A stretch of 5,624 nucleotides of DNA from JAVBLV01 sp031553195. GTDB lineage: Bacteria; Bacteroidota; Bacteroidia; Bacteroidales; P3. Both the position numbers and the translations under genes were made by a program. Below are positions 1 to 5,600 of this stretch, one piece after another (the first letter of the stretch is position 1; every line of letters begins with the position of its first letter). A model generated the notes under the pieces. The model searched no databases, was not told the origin of the DNA, and saw only the letters and a list, made by a program, of their open reading frames with translations. The stretch is from contig JAVBLV010000015.1 of the NCBI GenBank assembly GCA_031553195.1, positions 1 through 5,624 of the forward strand, in the 5' to 3' direction.

Positions 1-224
1 ATTTATGGATTATCATTATAGATTCAACAGGCAAGTTATTTTGTTTAGCCGGAATGAAGATTTTTCATTTGGGATATAGAGTATGTTTATACTGATACTT
101 TCTCTCCACTGGAATTTTGCATTGATCCATAATAAATCGAATATAAATTTGAAGGGTTTGAATAATTACTAAAAGTCTGACTATTATGACGCCAAGAAGT
201 TTCTTTTTAATTCTTATTAAAGTG
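1..224. other. Left edge, no supported gene
   Basis: No reading frame here can be defended as a gene. Two forward frames run in from the window edge and stop at TAG 77-79 and TGA 93-95. Either could be the last codons of a gene lying to the left, but both are short, have no recognisable motif, and contradict each other. The minus strand is open from about 382 to 65, but most of that frame is a translation of the palindromic repeat at 225-388 and the rest is the repeat fragment at 80-153. The stretch from about 160 to 224 is AT-rich and shows nothing I can identify. Confidence 0.5.
80..153 (-). repeat. Degenerate IS-like fragment, minus orientation
   Basis: Read on the minus strand, the core at 128-103 matches the core at 5413-5438 in 23 of 26 positions, and all three differences are transitions. 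Weaker similarity continues on both sides for a total of about 70 bp, into an AT-rich end resembling the AAATTTAAACAACC terminus of the palindromic elements. In one minus-strand frame the core reads MDQCKIPVERKYQYK and runs to a stop at 65-67; the partner copy reads DQCKVPVEN then stop. This could be a relic of a transposase N-terminus, but I do not recognise the family. The homology is seen directly; its origin in an insertion sequence is inference. Confidence 0.5.
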
Positions 225-388
225 AAGAGGTTGTTTAAATTTTTGTGGAAAAGATTTTGAGAGATAAAAATAGCGAGTTTGCAGGCGGGATTTTTCAAGA
301 ATAGTAGAGCTATTTGGTAAAAATTCCGACAAAAAAGCGCATTTTTAGACTCAAAATACTTCATAGAAAAATTTTTAAACAACCTCTT
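225..388. mobile_element. MITE-like palindromic element, copy 1
   Basis: This 164 bp element is an imperfect inverted repeat over nearly its whole length. The outer ends match: AAGAGGTTGTTTAAA on the left, and TTTAAACAACCTCTT on the right. Pairing continues inward through ATTTTGAG/CTCAAAAT and TAAAAAT/ATTTTTA to a central hairpin AATAG (300-304), loop TAGAG, CTATT (310-314). A diverged copy lies at 1413-1572. Full-length self-complementarity, small size, lack of a coding gene and dispersed copies fit a miniature inverted-repeat transposable element or a large REP-like hairpin. I see no clear target-site duplication in the flanks. The right end lies 10 bp before the start codon of the next gene. 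Confidence 0.7.
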
Positions 389-398
389 AGGTATCTAC

Positions 399-869
399 AT
401 GATTTTAGCATTGGTAACGGTGGTTCCTCAATTTATTTCGACGCTGCTTTTTATTGGAACAAGCGTTTCGGATGATTTCATCAATCTTGCTTTGACAATA
501 GGGCTACTTTTGCTGACAATATTTATTTTGTTTCTGATATTACGCTATTGTGTATTCCGGACGGATTTAATCATTGATAAACTTCATCTTGATAAAAATT
601 TTCCGGAAGAGAAATTTGAATTGAATATTCATCGTTCAACGGTTTTGACAATAGCTGTTATTGTTATTGGAGGACTTGTATTAATTGATTCTGTTCCGGA
701 ACTTTGTCGGCATATATTTTCTTATGCACAAGAGAAGAATATGAGATTTATAGAGAATCCGGATGGAGGTTGGATGATTTTTTATGCAGTTAAAACGTTG
801 ATTGGATTTTTTATGGTAACAAGTAGTCGTTTGATTGTGAATTTTATAGAGCAGAAAAGGAAGGGATAA
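399..869 (+). CDS. Small four-helix membrane protein, possibly 5'-truncated
   Basis: The function is unknown. The 156-residue product has four hydrophobic segments, roughly residues 3-20, 28-53, 79-100 and 126-150. A charged loop lies at about 54-78 (RTDLIIDKLHLDKNFPEEKFE), an amphipathic extracytoplasmic or cytoplasmic stretch at 101-125, and a basic tail (EQKRKG) at the end. Small proteins of this build, annotated only as hypothetical, are common in Bacteroidetes. ATG 399 is the only usable start: the frame is open upstream to 321 but without ATG, GTG or TTG. That upstream stretch is the right arm of the palindromic element. The first helix begins at residue 3 without the usual positive residues before it, and no ribosome binding site is visible, so the native 5' end may have been replaced by the element. 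It could be a real shortened gene or a decaying one; the remaining frame is intact. Confidence 0.7.
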   Translation: MILALVTVVPQFISTLLFIGTSVSDDFINLALTIGLLLLTIFILFLILRYCVFRTDLIIDKLHLDKNFPEEKFELNIHRSTVLTIAVIVIGGLVLIDSVPELCRHIFSYAQEKNMRFIENPDGGWMIFYAVKTLIGFFMVTSSRLIVNFIEQKRKG

Positions 870-923
870 TTAGCCGCTATATGCGCAAGATCAAAACAGA
901 TGTTTGAAATTTTTGATGCAATT

Positions 924-944
924 TGATTGAAGAAATCATTTTTT
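924..944 (+). terminator. Weak stem-loop with T-run after the membrane gene
   Basis: TGATT (924-928), a five-base loop, AATCA (934-938) and six T (939-944) follow the membrane protein gene by 55 bp and precede the rnpB promoter. The stem is only five AT-rich pairs, so it is a weak candidate for a factor-independent terminator. Confidence 0.25.
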
Positions 945-1015
945 GAGTTGAAGAAATTTTGTGGAGATTTTTGAACAGTTTCTGGAAAAACAATCGAAAT
1001 CTTTTGCTTTTTAAC

Positions 1016-1023
1016 TAATTTTG
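1016..1023 (+). promoter_or_regulatory. Bacteroidetes -7 box of rnpB
   Basis: TAATTTTG fits the Bacteroidetes primary sigma factor -7 consensus TAnnTTTG exactly. With its final G as position -7, transcription would start at about 1030, which agrees with the 5' strand of RNase P RNA helix P1 (1028-1040), worked out independently from base pairing. The expected TTTG -33 element is not present at the normal spacing of about 19-21 bp; the nearest TTTG (1003-1006) is too close. A strong RNA gene with only half the consensus may rely on other upstream sequence. Confidence 0.65.
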
Positions 1024-1027
1024 CAAC

Positions 1028-1412
1028 AAATTGCGGTAGCGTTTCTATCGCTTCATGTAATTTTATAGCATGAAGAGGAAAGTCCGGGCAACGCAGAGCT
1101 CCATACTTCCTAACGGGAAGGCGTTTTACCCTAGAGGGTGAAACGACAGAAAGCGCCACAGAAAATAACCGCCTTTTTTGAAAGGCAAGGGTGAAAACGC
1201 GAGGTAAGAGCTCGCGCATAAGTATAGCGATATATTTATGGGGCAAGCCTTATGGGTTGAAAGGCCAAATATACCGGTAATTAAGGGTCGCTCGCCCGAT
1301 ACCGGGGGGTAGGCCGTTTGAGGTTGCCAGCGATGGCAATCCTAGATAAATGATAGAAGTTTGGATTGATTCCAAATACAGAATCCGGCTTATCAAGCTA
1401 CCGTAATTTTTT
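1028..1412 (+). ncRNA. RNase P RNA, class A
   Basis: This is the catalytic RNA of RNase P, which cuts the 5' leader from precursor tRNAs. The conserved cores are visible in order: AGGAAAGTCCGGGC (1076-1089, CR-I and 5' strand of P4), AGGGTGAAAACGCGAGGTAAGAG around 1188-1210 (CR-II/III region), GAAAGGCCAAATA (about 1259-1271, CR-IV region), GGGTAGG (about 1307-1313) and ACAGAATCCGGCTTA (about 1378-1392, CR-V and 3' strand of P4). Supporting helices are P1 (1028-1040 with 1397-1409, 13 pairs with one G-T), P2 (TTCTATC 1043-1049 with GATAGAA 1352-1358), P3 (CTTCATG 1051-1057 with CATGAAG 1069-1075), a CTTCC/GGAAG hairpin at 1106-1120, an ACCCT/AGGGT hairpin at 1128-1139, GCCTTT/AAAGGC at 1171-1186, CGCGAG/CTCGCG at 1198-1216, and a TTGCCA-GCGA-TGGCAA tetraloop hairpin at 1324-1339 in the P18 position. 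P1 followed by six T (1407-1412) probably also terminates transcription. The mature ends may differ by a few bases. Confidence 0.96.
1407..1412 (+). terminator. T-run closing rnpB
   Basis: Six T directly overlap and follow the 3' strand of the 13-pair P1 helix. A long-range helix followed by U residues can act as the end of the RNase P transcript. The palindromic element begins at the very next base, so its strong hairpin could add to or replace termination. Confidence 0.4.
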
Positions 1413-1572
1413 AAGAGATCATTTAAATTTTTTAAGGAAAAGATTTTGAAAAATAAAAACAGCGAGTTTGCTGACGGGGTTTCTCAAGAATAGTAACGCT
1501 ATTGGGCAAAACTTCCGGAAAAAAAGAGCGTTTTAGAGATAAATGCTTCATGGAAAAATTTAATGATAATCT
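1413..1572. mobile_element. MITE-like palindromic element, copy 2
   Basis: This 160 bp element is homologous to the one at 225-388 along its full length. It shows the same order of blocks: AAGAGATCATTTAAA start, GGAAAAGATTTTGA, AGCGAGTTTG, the central hairpin AATAG (1489-1493), loop TAACG, CTATT (1499-1503), TTCCGG, GCTTCATGGAAAAATTT and a decayed right end near 1572. Its two arms are still complementary to each other, although the terminal repeats have drifted more than in copy 1. Differences between the copies include substitutions and small indels. Read as protein on the minus strand, the copies disagree by a frameshift and in-frame stops, so it is not a gene. Confidence 0.7.
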
Positions 1573-1804
1573 GCAATGTTGCTCCTAACCTTTGAGGAGA
1601 CAGATTTTATTACCCCTAAATCCCCTAAAGGGGACTTTTGGGCAGTCGTTTTCCTTAAATTAGCCCTAGGGAGTCGGGGAGGGGGATCGAGGATAGTTGT
1701 TAAAATTTTAGACAAACTCTGTGTTGCTTCTTGTTGCTGTTTTATAAAAATAAATAGGGAAGAAGGTTTGCTTAGTACTTTTTAAATGTTTGAAATATTG
1801 AATT
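1573..1804. other. Leader region of cca, no gene
   Basis: A frame of 69 codons is open from 1576 to 1785, but its product is partly a translation of the GC-rich repeat relic (TPKSPKGDF type) followed by a Cys-rich tail with no domain character. I do not consider it a gene. The remainder is AT-rich. Candidate -7 sequences for cca (AATGTTTG at 1785-1792 and GAATTTTG at 1800-1807) each miss the TAnnTTTG consensus by one base, so no promoter is called. ATG 1786 opens only a 16-codon frame. Confidence 0.5.
1612..1691. repeat. GC-rich palindromic repeat relic
   Basis: A G/C-homopolymer-rich block stands out in AT-rich surroundings. It contains the perfect inverted repeat TCCCCT-AA-AGGGGA (1621-1634), preceded by another CCCCTAAA (1613-1620), and 30 bp further on CCCTAGGG (1664-1671) followed by GGGGAGGGGG (1676-1685). 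Blocks of the pattern CCCCTAAA..CCCCTAAAGGGGACTTT are, from general knowledge, frequent interspersed intergenic repeats in Bacteroidetes genomes. This looks like a degenerate single unit. The palindromes are seen directly; membership in a dispersed family is inference. Confidence 0.5.
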
Positions 1805-3226
1805 TTGGAAAAATATCTTATACATCCCGTTTTTGAATTGGTCAGCCGGGCTTCGGAAAAATTACAGCAACCTGCCTATGTGGTGGGCGGATTTGTAAGA
1901 GATCTTGTTTTGCAAAGGTCTTGTAAAGATATTGACATTGTTACCGTAGGAAGCGGAATTAAATTAGCGGCCGAGGTTGCCGAGATGATAGGAAAACCGG
2001 ATTCTGTCAGCGTATTCAAAAATTTCGGCACGGCGATGTTGCCTTTCAAATATAATGGCGAAAATTGGCAGATTGAATTTGTCGGGGCGCGAAAAGAATC
2101 TTATCGTTCCCATTCGCGGAAACCGCTTGTCGAGTCCGGAACGCTTGCCGACGATCAGAATCGACGCGATTTTACGATCAACGCAATGGCAATAAGCCTA
2201 AATAGAGGAGATTATGGAACCTTTCTCGATCCTTTTAACGGCATGCGTGATTTGGAAAACGGCATCATTCGAACGCCTCTGAACCCCGATATTACTTTTT
2301 CCGACGATCCTTTGCGTATGTTGAGGGCTATCCGTTTTGCTTCGCAATTAGGTTTTTCCATCGAAAATGATACTTTCGACGCCATTATCAGGCAGGCGCA
2401 ACGGATTGAGATTATCTCGGCTGAACGCATTTCCGAAGAACTCAACAAAATTATTTTATCTCCCAAACCCTCTGTAGGGTTTAAACTATTATATAAAAGC
2501 AGATTGTTGCACCTTATTTTTCCGGAATTTACCGATTTGAAAGGAGCAGAATATATTGGAGATAAGGGGCATAAAGATAATTTTGACCATACTTTGGGCG
2601 TGTTGGATAATTTATCGAATCATACAAGAAACTTATGGTTGTTATGGGCGGGGATTTTGCACGACATAGGGAAACCGGCGACGAAACGTTATGATCCTAA
2701 GTTGGGTTGGACATTCCACGGACATGAAGTGAGAGGGAGTAAGATGGTTCCTAAGATTTTCCGTAGGTTTAAACTTCCGCTGAACGAAAAAATGAAATAT
2801 GTAGAGAAATTGGTGGCGCTCCATTTGCGTCCGATTATTCTGGCGGAAGACATTGTTACCGATTCGGCGGTAAGACGTCTTTTGTTCGATGCGGGAGATG
2901 AAATAGACGATCTTATGTTACTTTGCGAAGCGGATATTACTTCTAAAAATCCGGCGAAAGTACAACGCTACCTGAATAATTTCTGGATTGTCCGGCAAAA
3001 ACTGGTCGAAATAGAAGAGAAGGATCGCATACGGAATTTTCAGCCCCCTGTTACAGGCGAAGATATCATGTGTATTTTTAATCTTTCTCCCTGTCGCGAA
3101 GTAGGAATTATCAAGTCTGCTATCAAAGAGGCAATTCTCGACGGCATTATTCCCAATGAACGTGAAGCCGCTTATGAATATATGCTTAAAGAAGCTGAAA
3201 AATTAGGACTCTATCCCAATTCGTAA
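1805..3226 (+). CDS. cca: CCA-adding tRNA nucleotidyltransferase with HD domain
   Basis: This cytoplasmic enzyme adds or repairs the 3' CCA of tRNA from CTP and ATP without a nucleic-acid template. The 473-residue protein has a class II nucleotidyltransferase head: GGFVRD (28-33), catalytic KDIDI with Asp42 and Asp44, RRDFTINAMA (120-129), and the base-selecting motif DDPLRMLRAIRF (167-178), with Asp in place of the first Glu of the classical EDxxR. A helical tRNA-binding body follows, then an HD phosphohydrolase domain (about 256-380) with His262, His286-Asp287, His305, His340 and Asp377 as likely metal ligands. Family members of this type are about 470 residues, so it is complete. The start is TTG 1805: a stop (TGA 1799-1801) lies two codons upstream, and the next ATG (residue 61) would remove the catalytic site. 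miaA follows after 4 bp. A poly(A) polymerase of the same superfamily is less likely given the HD layout, but the two are hard to separate by eye. Confidence 0.93.
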   Translation: MEKYLIHPVFELVSRASEKLQQPAYVVGGFVRDLVLQRSCKDIDIVTVGSGIKLAAEVAEMIGKPDSVSVFKNFGTAMLPFKYNGENWQIEFVGARKESYRSHSRKPLVESGTLADDQNRRDFTINAMAISLNRGDYGTFLDPFNGMRDLENGIIRTPLNPDITFSDDPLRMLRAIRFASQLGFSIENDTFDAIIRQAQRIEIISAERISEELNKIILSPKPSVGFKLLYKSRLLHLIFPEFTDLKGAEYIGDKGHKDNFDHTLGVLDNLSNHTRNLWLLWAGILHDIGKPATKRYDPKLGWTFHGHEVRGSKMVPKIFRRFKLPLNEKMKYVEKLVALHLRPIILAEDIVTDSAVRRLLFDAGDEIDDLMLLCEADITSKNPAKVQRYLNNFWIVRQKLVEIEEKDRIRNFQPPVTGEDIMCIFNLSPCREVGIIKSAIKEAILDGIIPNEREAAYEYMLKEAEKLGLYPNS

Positions 3227-3230
3227 TCCG

Positions 3231-4154
3231 ATGACCGATCAAAATCCGAAAACGCTCATAGTCGTTACTGGGCCTACGGCAGTTGGAAAAACAAGTCTTT
3301 CTATAGAATTGGCTCAGTTTTTTAATGCCGAGATATTATCTGCCGATTCGCGCCAGTTTTATAAAGAACTGAACATCGGCGTAGCTCGTCCGGATGAGGA
3401 AGAATTATCGGCGGTTAAGCATCATTTTATTGCTCACTTGTCCGTACATGATTATTATAATGTTTCGAAATACGAAGTAGAGGCGTTGGACCGGTTGCAG
3501 CATTTATTTTCTACATACAACTATGCGATTATGACGGGAGGATCAGGAATGTATATCGACGCGGTTTGTAAGGGAATTGCCGACCTTCCCGACGCCGATC
3601 CTCAATTAAGAGAAGAATTAAATCTACAACTCAAAGAAGAAGGAATAGAATTTTTACGCGCCCAATTGAAGTTGCTGGATCCCGATTATTATCAACAAGT
3701 GGATTTAGCCAATCCTATCCGGATTATCCGTGCCTTGGAGGTTATTCTGGAAACGGGGAAACCGTATTCCTATTTTCGCGACAATACTTATAAAAAACGT
3801 CCGTTTCATATCATTAAGTTGGCGCTGCAATTAGAACGCAATATTTTGAATGAAAGGATTAACTTGCGTGTAGATGAGATGTTTGAGAAAGGCTTGCTAT
3901 CCGAAGCGGAGAGTTTGTTGCCTTATCAAAAGTTGACGGCTTTAAATACGGTGGGCTACAAAGAATTGTTCGACTATTTTAATCAAAAAATTAGTTTTGA
4001 TCAAGCCAAAGAAGACATCAAAACCCATACAAGGCGTTATGCCAAACGGCAAATGACCTGGTATAGGAAAGATCCCGATATTGTTTGGTTTAATCCTTCC
4101 GAAAAAGTAAAAATTATACAATACATTGAACAACAACGAAGGCATGAATTATAA
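3231..4154 (+). CDS. miaA: tRNA dimethylallyltransferase
   Basis: MiaA transfers a dimethylallyl group from dimethylallyl diphosphate to N6 of A37 in tRNAs that read UNN codons, the first step towards ms2i6A. The 307-residue length is normal. Visible motifs are the P-loop GPTAVGKTS (14-22), DSRQFYK (39-45), which carries the conserved Asp of the active site, GGSGMYI (103-109), the NPIRIIRALE helix (161-170), NTVGYKELF (239-247) and the C-terminal TRRYAKRQMTWYRKD (267-281), a tRNA and substrate binding signature. ATG 3231 is 4 bp after the cca stop and 8 residues before the first beta strand, so it is the natural start. Coupled translation with cca is likely, and its last 11 bp overlap the next gene. 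Many Bacteroidetes carry two MiaA paralogues; which of them this is cannot be told here. Confidence 0.96.
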   Translation: MTDQNPKTLIVVTGPTAVGKTSLSIELAQFFNAEILSADSRQFYKELNIGVARPDEEELSAVKHHFIAHLSVHDYYNVSKYEVEALDRLQHLFSTYNYAIMTGGSGMYIDAVCKGIADLPDADPQLREELNLQLKEEGIEFLRAQLKLLDPDYYQQVDLANPIRIIRALEVILETGKPYSYFRDNTYKKRPFHIIKLALQLERNILNERINLRVDEMFEKGLLSEAESLLPYQKLTALNTVGYKELFDYFNQKISFDQAKEDIKTHTRRYAKRQMTWYRKDPDIVWFNPSEKVKIIQYIEQQRRHEL

Positions 4155-5343
4155 AAACGGTAAAAGCATATGTATTTTGTTGCTGTTATTTTTACAAACT
4201 TATTGGGTTTTTTCGCAAGACGAAACCCAACCCGAAAATCTAATCTTCAATCCTAGTTTTGAAGATTATCTTTTTTGTCCGAAGAAAATAGAATCGTTAG
4301 GAATCCTCACTTGTGTAATAGGTTGGTGGCAACCAAGCGCAGGTTCCAGCGATTATTTTAATAAATGCAGCCGGGAGTGCGGCATTCCCGAAAATAAACT
4401 TGGAATTCAAAAAGCAAGAACGGGAAACGCTTTCTGCGGCTTTTATGCCTCCAAAACAGAATACAGGGAATATCTGGAAACAGAATTGAAATCACGATTA
4501 AAGGCGGGAGAACGTTATCGTTTAACTTTTTATGTAAGTCTTTCGGAATATTCAACGGGAGCTGTTGCGACTATTGGCGGACTTTTTACTAAAGAACGCA
4601 TCAAACAAAACGATAATCAAATTCTCATTTATAGCGAAGAAAAAAGCATGGGGAATAAAGTAAAGCAAACGATAGCAAAAAGCTATGTCCCCCAAGTCGT
4701 AAATAATTACAATAATCCGCTGTTGAATACAATTGAGTGGGAAAAAATCAGCGGCGAATTTGTGGCGGAAGGAGGCGAAAAATATCTCACTATAGGAAAT
4801 TTTTTCCCTTTGGAGCAATCGAATTATAAAGAGCCGCCGTATCTTACTTATTTGCTTCCTGGAAGCTATTATTATATTGACGATGTAGAGGTTATTTGTC
4901 TTACCTGCAGTACTTCCAAACCGGATTTGCTTGTTGGACAAGAAAATAAAACGCCGGCGGAAGACCCTGATAAATTCCCTCCGGGAGAATTGGAAATTGG
5001 AAAAACGTTTGTGTTGGAGAATATCTTTTTTCAATTTGATAAAAGCGCTCTGTTGCCTGAATCCTTTATTGAATTGGAACGTTTAATGAAACTGCTTCGC
5101 GACAATCCGGATATGAGAATAGAAATTTTAGGTCATACAGACGATAAAGGAGGCGTTGATTATAATCTGAAACTTTCGAATGAACGCGCTAGATCTGTGG
5201 TCGATTATTTGGTTAAACGAGGAATAACTTCTAATCGCTTGCGTTTCAAAGGATATGGAAAATCCTCGCCGATTGCTACCAACAGCACGGAAGAAGGACG
5301 GGCAAAAAACCGCCGGGTAGAGTTCAAAATACTGGATATGTAA
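4144..5343 (+). CDS. Secreted OmpA-family peptidoglycan-binding protein
   Basis: This 399-residue protein probably sits in the periplasm or outer membrane and anchors to peptidoglycan. Residues 1-24 are a signal peptide: Lys4 and Lys7, a core ILLLLFL, and probable cleavage after WVFS before Gln25. Residues about 32-252 form a domain of beta-sandwich, lectin-like character with the signatures NLIFNPSFEDYLFCP, WWQPSAGSSDYFNKC, the FYVSLSEYS strand, WEKISGEFVAEGGEKYLTIGNF and YYYIDDVEV, a build common in Bacteroidetes surface proteins. It carries seven cysteines (45, 57, 75, 79, 98, 252, 255). A linker rich in Pro and acidic residues (256-285) leads to a typical OmpA C-terminal domain (about 290-399): FQFDKSALLPES, LGHTDDKGG with Asp333, LSNERARSVVDYL with Arg348, GYGKSSP and KNRRVEF. 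Asp333 and Arg348 match the pair known to bind diaminopimelate. ATG 4144 is preferred over TTG 4126 because it gives a normal signal peptide. There is no beta-barrel domain as in enterobacterial OmpA. Confidence 0.92.
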   Translation: MNYKNGKSICILLLLFLQTYWVFSQDETQPENLIFNPSFEDYLFCPKKIESLGILTCVIGWWQPSAGSSDYFNKCSRECGIPENKLGIQKARTGNAFCGFYASKTEYREYLETELKSRLKAGERYRLTFYVSLSEYSTGAVATIGGLFTKERIKQNDNQILIYSEEKSMGNKVKQTIAKSYVPQVVNNYNNPLLNTIEWEKISGEFVAEGGEKYLTIGNFFPLEQSNYKEPPYLTYLLPGSYYYIDDVEVICLTCSTSKPDLLVGQENKTPAEDPDKFPPGELEIGKTFVLENIFFQFDKSALLPESFIELERLMKLLRDNPDMRIEILGHTDDKGGVDYNLKLSNERARSVVDYLVKRGITSNRLRFKGYGKSSPIATNSTEEGRAKNRRVEFKILDM

Positions 5344-5379
5344 AAAAGCGTTCTTTTGAAATTTAAGTAATTGATATTT

Positions 5380-5461
5380 AGGTTGTTTAAATTTTTACAG
5401 AACAGATTTTAAGGATCAATGTAAAGTTCCGGTGGAGAACTAAAATATTTAAGTAAAAATA
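5380..5461 (+). repeat. Partial IS-like repeat with element terminus
   Basis: The left end TAGGTTGTTTAAATTTTT repeats the terminus of the palindromic element at 225-388, followed by a similar AGATTTTAAGG block. After that it departs from the palindrome and instead carries the core 5413-5438 that is shared, inverted, with 103-128 (23 of 26 positions). In the matching frame it reads DQCKVPVEN then stop. The tail TAAAATATTTAAGTAAAAAT (5441-5460) resembles the right arm of copy 1. This may be the broken end of the parent insertion sequence from which the palindromic elements derive. No opposite terminus is visible in the window. Confidence 0.5.
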
Positions 5462-5531
5462 TCAAAAGTCAAAAGAGGATAAGTAAGGGAATAACGGCCT
5501 ACGACAGATAGCGTTAAGAAAAATCATTAGT

Positions 5532-5567
5532 GGAGGCGTTAAAAACAAAATTCTGTTCGAAGCCTCC
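5532..5567. terminator. GC-rich stem-loop, possible bidirectional terminator
   Basis: GGAGGC (5532-5537) pairs with GCCTCC (5562-5567), with an inner AACA/TGTT helix (5544-5547 with 5554-5557). It lies 190 bp after the OmpA-family gene. Neither side has a clean T-run, though the minus-strand side is followed by GATTTTT. It could end transcription of the cca-miaA-ompA unit, of a convergent gene to the right, or neither. Confidence 0.3.
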
Positions 5568-5574
5568 TTCCGAA

Positions 5575-5600
5575 AAATAACATGACAGCGTTTGTTATTT
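5575..5600. repeat. Short AT-rich inverted repeat
   Basis: AAATAAC (5575-5581) and GTTATTT (5594-5600) form a perfect 7 bp inverted repeat around a 12-base loop. Its role is unknown; it may be a second small hairpin next to the GC-rich stem-loop. Confidence 0.35.

Noticed and set aside
65..382. Minus-strand 105-codon frame
   Set aside because: It is mainly a translation of the palindromic element. Aligned with copy 2 over about 30 codons, differences fall on codon positions 1, 2 and 3 as roughly 3, 6 and 6, with no excess at third positions, and copy 2 has a frameshift and stops. It behaves as non-coding.
215..400. Target-site duplication around the palindromic element
   Set aside because: Flanks AAAGTG and AGGTAT do not form a convincing direct repeat, so transposition cannot be proven from this copy.
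782..1246. Minus-strand 154-codon frame
   Set aside because: It is a shadow of the membrane protein gene and of RNase P RNA; the latter explains the sequence fully by conserved cores and helices.
1576..1785. Forward 69-codon frame
   Set aside because: It spans a GC-rich repeat relic, has a low-complexity Cys-rich tail and no domain, and starts right at the end of the palindromic element.
2212..2824. Minus-strand frames inside cca
   Set aside because: They are opposite-strand shadows of a well-supported enzyme gene with no recognisable product.
4126..4143. TTG 4126 as start of the OmpA-family gene
   Set aside because: It adds MNNNEG before an already complete signal peptide; ATG 4144 gives the usual short basic N-region.
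4358..5034. Minus-strand frames inside the OmpA-family gene
   Set aside because: They are shadows of a coding gene with clear signal peptide and domain motifs.
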